Origin: Candidatus Avelusimicrobium intestinipullorum
Lineage (GTDB): Bacteria; Elusimicrobiota; Elusimicrobia; Elusimicrobiales; Elusimicrobiaceae
DNA: 64,000 nt
Assembly (NCBI GenBank): GCA_944324635.1
Contig: CALUXC010000004.1
Coordinates: 1 to 64,000, forward strand
Direction of reading: 5' to 3'
Each line of letters starts with the position of its first letter. Position 1 is the first letter of the stretch. The notes under the pieces are model-generated. The model saw nothing but the letters and a program-made list of their open reading frames with translations, was not told the DNA's origin and searched no databases. The translations under genes were made by a program, and so were the position numbers. This document shows, one piece after another, positions 38,294-46,872 of the stretch.

Positions 38294-39409
38294 TTAGTTT
38301 TGCGGATGCAGAATGACCGCCATATCCGCCCCAATAATTTTTTTGTAGCGGGTGGGCTTCTTCCAGCTTTCTATCAGCTTAGCTTTTGGAGAAGCATTGA
38401 AAGCCTTCAGGATTTCTTCGCTTTCATTCATATAGCGAAAAAGCGGATTATTAAGCGGCAAAAACTCGGTGGAAGTAAACAAAGCCAAAAAGGATTTTTC
38501 CCCTAAAAGAGCAGGCAAATTAGAGTCGCGGTGATAGCCCAAATGCCCATATCCCGCATACACCACAATAAGCGCTTCCGGATCGGCCGCGCGCAAAGCG
38601 CGCAGCGTTTTGGCCCAAGCGCGGTTGCGGAAGCGAATGCCTTCAAACGAAACGACAAAGTCCTCAAACATTTCTTCCGTCGGGTAACGGTTGGACAGAC
38701 GAATAATTTCATTTATAATGCCCATTTCTTCTTCCAACCCCACCACGGGTATGCCATGCTTTGCCGCGGCATACAACACGCGGGAAGTGCGGCGGGATGT
38801 TCCCTCCAACAGGTAGGCAATTTCTTTGGGGTCCGTGATGGCATTTTTCAGCGAAAAGGGTCTATTTTCATACGCGGGCAAAAATTCCGTGGCCAAATAA
38901 ATGCGGCGGTTGGGGTAGAGTTTAGGAAGCTGCGATAACAGGGAAGCCACTTCCTCCGCTACGCCCGGGATATCGTGCACCTCGCCCAAATAGAGCATTT
39001 GCAAATCTTTCGGCAAATACGCCGCATAAGGAATTTTACCCTTGGTAACGCGTGCCTGTAACTGGTCGGCAATTTTGGAAGCGTTTTCATGAAACTGGGC
39101 ATAATCGTTTAAGAATTTCCGCAGGGACTTAAAAATCCGCGCATTGTTTCGGGCGGAAACGGCAGGCAAAAAAATACTCGGATTAAGCTGCATATCCATG
39201 TAGGCCACATTTACGTCAAATTCATGCACCCGCTGCACGGAGGGCGGCAGTTTAATGTGTTTGTTGCCCAAATTCAAACCGGCCGAACGAGAAGCAGGAG
39301 CTTTTTTGGCCGCCGACGACAAAATAGGCTTAAGATTCTTGTACGGCTGAGCATACCCAACGGAAGCAATCACACACGCCAATACGGCACATATCCACAT
39401 TTTTTTCAT
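38294..39409 (-). CDS. Secreted ChaN/Tiki-superfamily protein (paralogue 5)
   Basis: The 371-residue product has signal peptide MKKMWICAVLACVIASVGYAQ. The mature part holds the family core: LQMLYLGEVHDIPGVAEEVASLLSQLPKLYPNRRIYLATEFLPA, VVGLEEE and ALIVVYAGYGHLGY, the pattern of haem-binding-uptake ChaN-like and EreA/Tiki proteins (G-E-x-H, T-E-F-L, Y-A-G-x-x-H). It is the most divergent and shortest of five tandem paralogues. Predicted periplasmic or secreted. 17 bp after the preceding paralogue. Substrate unknown; peptidase, haem binding or toxin-like activity are alternatives in this superfamily. Confidence 0.8.
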   Translation of the reverse strand: MKKMWICAVLACVIASVGYAQPYKNLKPILSSAAKKAPASRSAGLNLGNKHIKLPPSVQRVHEFDVNVAYMDMQLNPSIFLPAVSARNNARIFKSLRKFLNDYAQFHENASKIADQLQARVTKGKIPYAAYLPKDLQMLYLGEVHDIPGVAEEVASLLSQLPKLYPNRRIYLATEFLPAYENRPFSLKNAITDPKEIAYLLEGTSRRTSRVLYAAAKHGIPVVGLEEEMGIINEIIRLSNRYPTEEMFEDFVVSFEGIRFRNRAWAKTLRALRAADPEALIVVYAGYGHLGYHRDSNLPALLGEKSFLALFTSTEFLPLNNPLFRYMNESEEILKAFNASPKAKLIESWKKPTRYKKIIGADMAVILHPQN

Positions 39410-39426
39410 AGGAGCGGCCCTCCTGC

Positions 39427-40767
39427 TTAAATATCAAAAGTTTTACCAACGGCTACGGAATAGTTAAAGCCCGTTTGCTTTCCAAGCAGCCGTGCGGAAT
39501 TTCCAATCCAATATACCAACTGGGTGCCCGCCGGCTGAAAAAGCGGGGCGTTTTTTCCCCACACGGGATAAACCGTGTTGAACGGGGAATTGGTATCGGG
39601 GTGCAGTTCCACTACCGCCGGGGATTGTGAAGAAAAAAACTTGGGCAGAGAAAAAGGGGTCACCCACGACGTATGCCCCATTCCCGCATACACCACAAAA
39701 AGGGCGTCCGGGTCTGTCCGTCTGATTTCCGCCATTTTATGTTCCATAATGCGGGCCCAGCTTTTGTTGCGCGCCAACAGTGCCGCCATGGAAACAAATT
39801 CGCCCGGGGCATCTTTTTCAAACAAATCTTTTTGTCTGTAATCTTCCAACGGATACACTTCTACGCCGGATTTAAGCATACACCAAAAAGTAAAAGGTGC
39901 ATAATCCACATCGCCGGTGTGAGTCATGCTCAGCGGGGCCAGCTCTGTTTCCCCGCCGCGCCTATAGTAAGAAACTACGTCCGCGTTTGTGTCTGCTTTT
40001 CCCTGCGGAATCGGCAAAAACTCCGTAAACACCACAACGCGGCGGTTGGGATTGTCTATTTTTATCCTGCGCATTAACGATGAAACGAAATCCTGCACAT
40101 TTTCCGAATAATGCACTTCCCCCAGCATCACCAAATTGTACTGAGCCAGCTCCCGTGCCAAAAAGGCTACCGGGCGATTGCCCGTATAATAGGCCAAGTC
40201 GTTGCGGCCCTGCTCGGGATATTGCCGAAGCCAGTCTATTTTCTCGGCCAGTGTTTGGCTGAAAAGCAATAATTGTTTATTCCCGTTTATGGAAAGCTGT
40301 GTGGGATATTGCGTAGGCATAAATACGGATCTAAGCAAAGGAACGTTTGCGGCAGAACCAAACAGATCTTTCCACAGCTGAAGCACTTGGTCATACGTCA
40401 TCTTTGCCTGGCGGGCCAAATACATTTCGTATTCGGACGGTACCGGAACGGAAGGGACAATCTTTTTCCCAAAAAAGCGGTTTAAGAAATTGGAAAAATT
40501 CTTTTGGGAAGAATTTTTGGCTTTGGCGGATTTTGATTTACTGGAAAATAACGACTGCACTTGTGCCGCCTGAGTAGCCGCCTGCAAGCCAGCCCCCGCA
40601 CCAGGCGCGGAAACAGCCGCATTTTTGGGCAATAATATTTTGGGGGCATTTGTGTTTACAAGGGCTTTTGCACCCGCAACAGGAAGCGGTTTTTGCGCAC
40701 ACAGCGGTCCTGCGCCAAGAAGCGCACCCGCCAACATCAAACAAATGGTCGCCGCATTTTTATTCAT
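39427..40767 (-). CDS. Secreted ChaN/Tiki-superfamily protein (paralogue 4)
   Basis: The 446-residue product has signal MNKNAATICLMLAGALLGAGPLCAQ, a basic Ser/Lys region (QSLFSSKSKSAKAKNSSQKNF), then the conserved core YNLVMLGEVHYSENVQDFVSSLMRR, VVVFTEFLPIPQG, VEVYPLEDYRQ, MEHKMAEIRRTDPDALFVVYAGMGHTSWVTPFSLPKFF. The C-terminal part (WGKNAPLFQPAGTQLVYWIGN...TGFNYSVAVG) also recurs in paralogues 2 and 3. Its ATG overlaps the previous stop (TGATG), so translation is coupled. Predicted envelope or secreted; role unknown. Confidence 0.82.
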   Translation of the reverse strand: MNKNAATICLMLAGALLGAGPLCAQKPLPVAGAKALVNTNAPKILLPKNAAVSAPGAGAGLQAATQAAQVQSLFSSKSKSAKAKNSSQKNFSNFLNRFFGKKIVPSVPVPSEYEMYLARQAKMTYDQVLQLWKDLFGSAANVPLLRSVFMPTQYPTQLSINGNKQLLLFSQTLAEKIDWLRQYPEQGRNDLAYYTGNRPVAFLARELAQYNLVMLGEVHYSENVQDFVSSLMRRIKIDNPNRRVVVFTEFLPIPQGKADTNADVVSYYRRGGETELAPLSMTHTGDVDYAPFTFWCMLKSGVEVYPLEDYRQKDLFEKDAPGEFVSMAALLARNKSWARIMEHKMAEIRRTDPDALFVVYAGMGHTSWVTPFSLPKFFSSQSPAVVELHPDTNSPFNTVYPVWGKNAPLFQPAGTQLVYWIGNSARLLGKQTGFNYSVAVGKTFDI

Positions 40768-42110
40768 CAGTCCATCACCGCCTCGTCAGCCGGCACAACC
40801 AACATATAATCAAATCCCGTATATTGCCCCAGTTTGTGTGCTTCCTCTCCCTTCCAGTAGTGCAGGCTGGGTTCAAAGCGGACGTTAAAAAACGGCCAGT
40901 CCTGGTCCCACAGCGTGTACAGGGCGTTTAAGTCGGAAGGGAACGTCATGGTCAGCTCCACCACGGCCGGATTTTCAGGCGCAAAAAACTTGGGTATGGA
41001 ATAGGGAATCAACCACGAGGTATGCGCCATGCCCGCATACACGACAAACAAAGCGTCCGGATCCGTTTTGCGGATTTCGGCCATTTTGCTTTCCATCACG
41101 CGGGCCCAGGTTTTGTTCCGCAGGGAAAGAGCCAGCAAGCTGGTTTCCGCTTGATACAGCGGGCCTTGTTCCCGGTGAGCGATTTCCATAATGGTTTTGT
41201 CTTCCAGCGGATACACTTCAAAATTACTGCCTAACAACAACGAAAACAGCGGCCGGGCATAGTCAATTTTATTGTAATCGGCGGGATTATCCTTGCGCAG
41301 GCTTACCAGCGGTTCGGAATTTACGCGGCGGTAATAGGTGGCCAGGGAAGCATCTTTGGCAACAGGTTTTTTAGGCAAATCCAAAAACTCGGTAAACACC
41401 ACTATGCGGCGGGAAGGATTTTGTCTTTTAAGTTCTACCAACAACTCCCCTACGGCCAGCTGCACTTCGTCCAAATAGTGGCTTTCGCCCAGTACAATCA
41501 TTTTTTCGTTGGCCAACTGTTTTGCCAAAACCCGTACGGCACCGGCGCCATACACATCAACCATGTTATTAAGCCCTTGCGCCGGGAATTGTTCCAGCCA
41601 TTTCATCTTTTCAAAAAAATGCTTCATGGACGTTAACGCCATTTTGTTATTTTTAACGGCAAACGTCGTGGGCAGCTCCATCGGTTTATACAAGTTCCCC
41701 ACCAACCAGTGATTTAAGTAAAGGCCATTTTCGTTTTGCACGCGGACAAATTCATCTATAAGCGCCTGATTTTGCCGTTCTATTTCGGAATTTACGTTTT
41801 TGGGGTAATGCTTTTGCAGCCACGCTTCCAGCCCGTAGCTAAGGCCGGAAGAAGGCACGAGCGAAACCGCATGCTGGTTCTGGGCAGAACGCAGGGCATT
41901 GTGTACGGGAGCCGTTTTGCTGGCAAGCTGTTTGGCAAATGCCGCGGCAGACGGTGCCAGCGCCGCCTTGGCGGCGTTTTTCCCGGCAGCTTCCGCCACG
42001 CCTGCCCGGCTGACGGCACGCACCGCAGGGACCAGCTGCCTCTGGGCACACACGGAAACGGGTAAAATAAACAAAGCTCCCAAAACAAAAGCGGCAATAC
42101 GTGTTGTCAT
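40767..42110 (-). CDS. Secreted ChaN/Tiki-superfamily protein (paralogue 3)
   Basis: The 447-residue product has signal peptide MTTRIAAFVLGALFILPVSVCAQ, then a long N-terminal helical region and the core MIVLGESHYLDEVQLAVGELL, IVVFTEFLDLPKKP, FEVYPLEDKTIM, MESKMAEIRKTDPDALFVVYAGMAHTSWLIPYSIPKFF. The G-E-x-H here reads GESH. The end LWDQDWPFFNVRFEPSLHYWKG...TGFDYMLVVPAD matches the ends of paralogues 2 and 4. Translationally coupled to paralogue 4. Family-level call only; activity not predictable. Confidence 0.82.
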   Translation of the reverse strand: MTTRIAAFVLGALFILPVSVCAQRQLVPAVRAVSRAGVAEAAGKNAAKAALAPSAAAFAKQLASKTAPVHNALRSAQNQHAVSLVPSSGLSYGLEAWLQKHYPKNVNSEIERQNQALIDEFVRVQNENGLYLNHWLVGNLYKPMELPTTFAVKNNKMALTSMKHFFEKMKWLEQFPAQGLNNMVDVYGAGAVRVLAKQLANEKMIVLGESHYLDEVQLAVGELLVELKRQNPSRRIVVFTEFLDLPKKPVAKDASLATYYRRVNSEPLVSLRKDNPADYNKIDYARPLFSLLLGSNFEVYPLEDKTIMEIAHREQGPLYQAETSLLALSLRNKTWARVMESKMAEIRKTDPDALFVVYAGMAHTSWLIPYSIPKFFAPENPAVVELTMTFPSDLNALYTLWDQDWPFFNVRFEPSLHYWKGEEAHKLGQYTGFDYMLVVPADEAVMD

Positions 42111-42121
42111 AATCGTTCTCC

Positions 42122-43471
42122 TTACTGAGCAGGCACCACAAGCGCATAGTCAAAGCCGGTTTGTTTTCCAAACAGCTCTGCAGAATTACCTTTCCAATAG
42201 TACAAGGTGGGCGTCGTGTGTTTGGCAAACACAGGCGCGTCCGCCCCCCAAACGGGGTAAAGCGTATTAAAGCGGAACATACGGCCGGGGGTTATTTCCA
42301 CCACAGCGGGGCTTTCATCGGCAAAAAATTTAGGCAAGGCATAAGGCATCAGCCAGGAAGTATGCCCTTGCCCCGCATACACTACAAACAGCGCATCGGG
42401 GTCGGTCTGGCGGATTTCGGCCATTTTGGCTCGTATCAAACGCGCCCACAGCCGGTCGCGCAAGATGACCGACAGCAAAGCAGGCTTTCCGAAATGTTCT
42501 TCTTGCCACAACATTTTTTGTTGCCTAAAATCTTCCAGCGGATAAATTTCTATTTGCTTTTTTAATAAGCTTTCAAACAATCCGCGCGCATACGGCACCC
42601 GCAGGGTAACTTCCGTTTCAAGCAATTTGCGCGGCGCGTCCGAAATAGGGCGGTAATATCCCTCGGCGGTGCTGCCAATGCCAGCGTCCACCCGCAGGCC
42701 GATAAACTCGGTAAACAGCACAATACGGCGGTTGGGGTTTTGGCGTTTTAATTCGTCCATCAGGGCGTCTACCGTATGGAACACTTCTTCAAAATAGTGA
42801 AACTCTCCCAACATAATCAAGTTTTCATTGGATAAGCGCTGTGCCAAATGCTCCACCACGTCGGCAGACAGGGCCGCCCCCAACTCATTTTTGCCTTGGC
42901 TGGGCAACGCATTAAGCCAAGCCACTTTTTCAAAAAATTTACGCAGGAAGAACAGAATTGTTTTGTTGTTGCGCAAGGCAAACTCGGAAGAGATTTTCAT
43001 GGGAGTAAACACTTCATGCAATTTCCAATGTCCCATAAAATGTTTATTTTGGCGCAAGATGAGCGAAATTTCATTTTGCACACTCATCATTTCCTTTTCC
43101 AAGCGGCGGGTATATTGCCAAGAAAAGACCATTTTGGACATTCTCTGCTCCAAATCTTTAAGCCATTCCGGCTCCCAGGACTCGCCTTGAAAAGAAGGTC
43201 CTTTTTTGTTATTCTTTCGCTGGTCCTGCACATATTTTTGAGGCAGCAGATATTCCGGCAAGAAAGAAGACAAATTATTCCCTCTTGCCTGGCGCAGGCT
43301 GATAGTGGCCGAATGTGCTTGCTGCTGGGCAGGAAAGCGCGCCATAGTGGCAGAGGCCTGCCCCTGTGATAAGGCGCGCACGGCAGGCAGCAAGGCCCGA
43401 TGGTGCTGGGCCTGGGCCGGCACCGCCGCCAATACTGCTGCTGCACATATCACAATACGCCAATTCATCAA
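42122..43471 (-). CDS. Secreted ChaN/Tiki-superfamily protein (paralogue 2)
   Basis: The 449-residue product has signal MMNWRIVICAAAVLAAVPAQAQ (either Met may start). The helical middle is followed by LIMLGEFHYFEEVFHTVDALM, IVLFTEFIGLR, IEIYPLEDFRQ, IRAKMAEIRQTDPDALFVVYAGQGHTSWLMPYALPKFF and the common end PTLYYWKGNSAELFGKQTGFDYALVVPAQ. Eleven bases separate it from paralogue 3. Clearly the same duplicated family; divergence is strongest before residue 200, so the core and C-terminal module are under constraint. Confidence 0.82.
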   Translation of the reverse strand: MMNWRIVICAAAVLAAVPAQAQHHRALLPAVRALSQGQASATMARFPAQQQAHSATISLRQARGNNLSSFLPEYLLPQKYVQDQRKNNKKGPSFQGESWEPEWLKDLEQRMSKMVFSWQYTRRLEKEMMSVQNEISLILRQNKHFMGHWKLHEVFTPMKISSEFALRNNKTILFFLRKFFEKVAWLNALPSQGKNELGAALSADVVEHLAQRLSNENLIMLGEFHYFEEVFHTVDALMDELKRQNPNRRIVLFTEFIGLRVDAGIGSTAEGYYRPISDAPRKLLETEVTLRVPYARGLFESLLKKQIEIYPLEDFRQQKMLWQEEHFGKPALLSVILRDRLWARLIRAKMAEIRQTDPDALFVVYAGQGHTSWLMPYALPKFFADESPAVVEITPGRMFRFNTLYPVWGADAPVFAKHTTPTLYYWKGNSAELFGKQTGFDYALVVPAQ

Positions 43472-43480
43472 GCGCTCCTT

Positions 43481-44761
43481 CTATTTTTGATCCACGGGCA
43501 CCGTGGCTTTATCCTCTAACGGAAACACCACTTGCGCGTCAAATCCCATTACTTTGGAAAAGTTTTTCCCGTCTTTCCAGCTAAACAGATAAGGCCCCGG
43601 CAGCTCCGCCGCTACGGACGGATCTTTGCCGAGCAAAAAGCCTAAAAAGCCGTGTTGGTATCCGTCCTGCATTTCCACCACAAAGGGGGTTTTGTCTTTC
43701 AAGTTGGCGGACAGGGATTCCGCTACGTTTTTGTTCACGTGTGCGTTCCCCGCATACACAAAAAACACGGCATCCGGATATTTCTTTTTCGTCGCGTCCA
43801 TCACATAACGCACCAGGTTTTCCCAGTATTTATTGCGCACGACCATTCCACGGAAAGAAGTGTTTGCTTCCACCAATCCCAGTCCGCTTACCTGCGGCAT
43901 TTTTTGATATACAAACTCTATATCTTCCAATCCGTAAATATCCATATCCAACCGCTTGCCCAAGGCATATACTTCGTTGGAAAATTCGGGATTTTTTTCA
44001 AAAAAATCTTTTGGTATAGCCTGCCCCGGTTTCCAAAACTGCGGGTGACGGCTGGGTAAAAATTCGGACAAAAGCACCATCTTCCGCCCCGGGTGCAAGG
44101 CGCGGTATTCTTCCAAGAGTCTCGCCGTCTGTAAGCGATGAGTTTCGCGGTTATGCACTTCCCCCAGCATCACCAGGCGGGCCGAGGCCGGGATAGCCGC
44201 CGTCACCATATGAGGGCGGTCCATTTCGGTAATTTTTAAGGAAGAAAGGATTTCGTCCCGATGGGTTTGAATAAATTCCATCTGCTTCTTAAAAGTGGGA
44301 ATCAAACGAAGAATCCACTCGTTGTTTTCCGCGGCAAACTGGGTATTCGTCGTTAAAAAAGGATAAGACGTAAAAAACAGTTTAGCTTGGCTGGGCGTTA
44401 ACTCTTGCGCGCCAAGCAACAACGCCTGCAAACGCAGCCGGGCGGGTGCGTTGCTTTTGGCAAAAGCTTCCAAATCCGCCAGATTACGAATGGTGCCTTG
44501 GCTGGCACGGTACAAGTGGAGGGTTCTATTTACGGTGGCGGAAAGTTGATCCAATTTTTTCACGTCCACTACTTTCGGCGGCACGTAGGACAAAGGGCCC
44601 GACACTTTGGGCACTTTCACGGGGGCCAGCGTACGTTTTCCCAACACACGGGCGACATTGGCCGCGCCATTCCCACACGCGCTTGCGGCGGGAATCAGCT
44701 GTTTTTGAGCCCACAGCGGCATTGCCGTTAACAACAATAAAACCCATGCGTATTTTTTCAT
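43481..44761 (-). CDS. Secreted ChaN/Tiki-superfamily protein (paralogue 1)
   Basis: The 426-residue product has signal MKKYAWVLLLLTAMPLWAQ. The core reads ARLVMLGEVHNRETHRLQTARLLEEYRALHPGRKMVLLSEFLPSRHP, DIYGLEDIEFV and KKYPDAVFFVYAGNAHVNKNVAESL. It has the family landmarks but SEFLP in place of TEFLP and a different C-terminus. ATG 44761 is chosen over the ORF's first Met (12 codons up) because the signal peptide starts there and AGAGAGG precedes it. It lies about 100 bp downstream of terL; TATAGT at about 44783-44778 may be an own promoter. Confidence 0.8.
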   Translation of the reverse strand: MKKYAWVLLLLTAMPLWAQKQLIPAASACGNGAANVARVLGKRTLAPVKVPKVSGPLSYVPPKVVDVKKLDQLSATVNRTLHLYRASQGTIRNLADLEAFAKSNAPARLRLQALLLGAQELTPSQAKLFFTSYPFLTTNTQFAAENNEWILRLIPTFKKQMEFIQTHRDEILSSLKITEMDRPHMVTAAIPASARLVMLGEVHNRETHRLQTARLLEEYRALHPGRKMVLLSEFLPSRHPQFWKPGQAIPKDFFEKNPEFSNEVYALGKRLDMDIYGLEDIEFVYQKMPQVSGLGLVEANTSFRGMVVRNKYWENLVRYVMDATKKKYPDAVFFVYAGNAHVNKNVAESLSANLKDKTPFVVEMQDGYQHGFLGFLLGKDPSVAAELPGPYLFSWKDGKNFSKVMGFDAQVVFPLEDKATVPVDQK

Positions 44762-44860
44762 CACAAACCTCTCTGTAATACTATAGCGTTTTGCCACAGA
44801 AAAAAACAGAGCCGTTAGACCTATACAGAAATCCTTGAAAGGCCCATATTTTTTTAGGTC

Positions 44861-46183
44861 CTATAGTACGTCGTAATCGCTGTTGGCAAACTCCCGCGAA
44901 GTGGTACCAGCCCGCCCGCGGACGGGAGCCGCAAACGTAAGTGCCAGCGCGTCGGCGGTGTCGGGGCTTTTTCCGCAGCGCTCTTTAATCTTTTCTTTAG
45001 GCTCAAGCCGCAGCCGCCCGGCCGCGTCAAAATCGTAACACACCTGGCACAAATCGGCTTTCAATTCCCCACAGTCGGGCAAGGCTCCGCCCGCTTTAAT
45101 CCACGCGGCCATTTCCCCCCACATTTCCGCACGTTTATTGGCATACTGTGCCGGGCGGCTAGGCGCAGAGCCGAACGGAATTTCCGTCACGCTAAACCCC
45201 AGCTGCCGCAGGCGGTCTATCACGCCCCCGCCGCACCCCGCGTCCACAAACACGGCATCGGGGCGAAAGCTTTCCATCTGGCGCGCCACTCGCTCGGCCA
45301 AGGTCATATTGTCTACATGCCGAAACACCAACGGAGAAAACGCCTGCAAGCCCTGACGCATAAAAATAACACTTCGGTCGTTGCCAAAGCGAGCCGGATC
45401 CACCCCCATTATTTTGGGTGCAAAACGCAGCTCCGCCGGCGAATAGTGACGCGCACAGGCTTGCACTACGCCGTCTATGGGGATAAGGATATTTTCGGCC
45501 GACGCGGTAAAATCGCACAAGTATTCCTGGCGGAAAATATTATCCGGCGTTTCTTTGCGAAGCCGCTCCAACTCCCCGCTTGAAATCACCCCGGACTCAT
45601 CTGCCCGAAACACCCCCACCCACCACACGCCCGGTTCGCTTTGGGCGGCCTTTTGCGCACGGTTAAAAAGTTCAAAAAAAGCGTTTTGCCCCTTAGGAGT
45701 GCCCATAAATACGGCCCACCCTTCGCGCGAGAGGAGCATGGGCCGGATAATTTCGGTAAACACATCCGGCTTGATTTGGGCGTACTCGTCTAACACCACG
45801 CCGTCTGCATACGTACCGCGAAGCGCGTCGGGGTTATCGGCACCGCACACCCAGATTCTCGCGCCGTTTGGCAGGCGCAGGCACAGTTCCGCTTCATTGG
45901 CGTTTACTCCAGGCAAAGGCGCGGAAAAGCGCTTCAAATAATCCCAGGCAATCATTTTGGCCTGTTTCAAAAAAGGGGCCAAATAAAAATACCGCGGGTG
46001 CGGAAGCGTGTTTTGGAGGGCTTGCTTTAACAAATGATTCACCGCACAAACCGTTTTGCCCAGCTGACGGTGGGTGACCAACACGCAAAAGCGGTGCATT
46101 TCCAACTGCGGGTGAATTTGACGCTGGACCGCGCGCGGGCGATAGGGGATAGTGACCAAAAGGTCGGAAACGTTTTTCTTCAT
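44861..46183 (-). CDS. terL: Terminase large subunit
   Basis: The 440-residue product has an N-terminal ATPase: YRPRAVQRQIHPQLEMHRFCVLVTHRQLGKTVCAVNHLL with Walker A HRQLGKT, and Walker B DGVVLDEYAQ followed by the motif III MGTPKGQNAFFELF. The C-terminal nuclease shows MGVDPARFGNDRSVIFMRQG, VFVDAGCGGGVIDRLRQLG and DTADALALTF with the acidic metal-binding residues. It packages DNA into the procapsid and cuts it. ATG 46183 overlaps the terS stop (ATGA); the longer ORF upstream is inside terS. It is complete by length and motifs, so packaging should be functional. Confidence 0.94.
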   Translation of the reverse strand: MKKNVSDLLVTIPYRPRAVQRQIHPQLEMHRFCVLVTHRQLGKTVCAVNHLLKQALQNTLPHPRYFYLAPFLKQAKMIAWDYLKRFSAPLPGVNANEAELCLRLPNGARIWVCGADNPDALRGTYADGVVLDEYAQIKPDVFTEIIRPMLLSREGWAVFMGTPKGQNAFFELFNRAQKAAQSEPGVWWVGVFRADESGVISSGELERLRKETPDNIFRQEYLCDFTASAENILIPIDGVVQACARHYSPAELRFAPKIMGVDPARFGNDRSVIFMRQGLQAFSPLVFRHVDNMTLAERVARQMESFRPDAVFVDAGCGGGVIDRLRQLGFSVTEIPFGSAPSRPAQYANKRAEMWGEMAAWIKAGGALPDCGELKADLCQVCYDFDAAGRLRLEPKEKIKERCGKSPDTADALALTFAAPVRGRAGTTSREFANSDYDVL

Positions 46184-46611
46184 TTTTCGCTCTCCCAGCG
46201 CACCACCAGCGGGGCTTGGGCGGAAGCGTCTTCTTTTCCGTCCTTCCAGCCCAGTAAATTTTTGGCGGTAAACATGGCAAAAGAGGCGGAATAGTTTCCT
46301 CTTAGGCTGTTTTGAATCAAAATATTCCCTTGCAAATCGCGCGCTTTTAAGGCGGCCTGGCGGAAAGCGGGATGTTTTTCTTCCCACTCGGCCAATACCT
46401 TGCACGTAGTGCCCAGCATTTTGGCAAAGGCGGCAAAAGTGGGCAACTCGGCGGCCGTTTCCACCAAGGAAACGGACCCGTCGCGTTTGGTTACTTCGGT
46501 AACGGTAAAAGGAGGCACGTCAAAAAACAAAAGCAGTTTCTCGCAAAATTCAGGACGGTAACGCAGCGGCTTGGCGGCTTTTTCCGCCCCCGCATGAGGT
46601 TTGGCAGGCAT
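46180..46611 (-). CDS. terS: Terminase small subunit
   Basis: The 143-residue product has PRYRPEFCEKLLLFF (DNA-binding helices likely) and TFAAFAKMLGTTCKVLAEWEEKHPAFRQAALKARDLQGNILIQNSLRGNYSASFAMFTAKNLLGWKDGKED, the common terS pattern with W-x-x-x-H-P-x-F and a C-terminal N-L-x-G-W-x-D. It recognises the packaging site. ATG 46611 has GGAG seven bases before it; the open frame upstream has no RBS. It is the first gene of the cassette. Confidence 0.88.
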   Translation of the reverse strand: MPAKPHAGAEKAAKPLRYRPEFCEKLLLFFDVPPFTVTEVTKRDGSVSLVETAAELPTFAAFAKMLGTTCKVLAEWEEKHPAFRQAALKARDLQGNILIQNSLRGNYSASFAMFTAKNLLGWKDGKEDASAQAPLVVRWESEK

Positions 46612-46762
46612 AAATAAACTCCGTAAAATAAGGCAGGCAAATAAGCGGCACCACCCCCAAAAACGGGGCGGTACAAAACCGGAAAGTAAAAAGGAAAAAA
46701 GTGGGGCGAACGCCCGAGATAAAAAAATTACAAACCGCAGGATGCGTTTTATAATATATTTT

Positions 46763-46791
46763 ATTATATCAAAAAATAATTTGTTTGTCAA
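46763..46791 (-). promoter_or_regulatory. Consensus sigma-70-type promoter for terS-terL
   Basis: On the minus strand TTGACA (46791-46786) and TATAAT (46768-46763) with a 17-bp AT-rich spacer, about 150 bp before terS. TTGACAAACA is shared with the promoter at 38185. Right boundary of the phage cassette. Confidence 0.8.
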
Positions 46792-46823
46792 TCTTTTCCA
46801 AGCATGCTCAAGTATTTTGGCAC

Positions 46824-46850
46824 AAAAAAAGGCCCTCCTGTTGGAGGGCC
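46824..46850 (-). terminator. Terminator of the MATE gene
   Basis: GGCCCTCC-TGTT-GGAGGGCC (46831-46850) with seven T on the minus strand (46824-46830). Confidence 0.92.
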
Positions 46851-46872
46851 TTTTGAAAGCAGGCGTGTGGGC

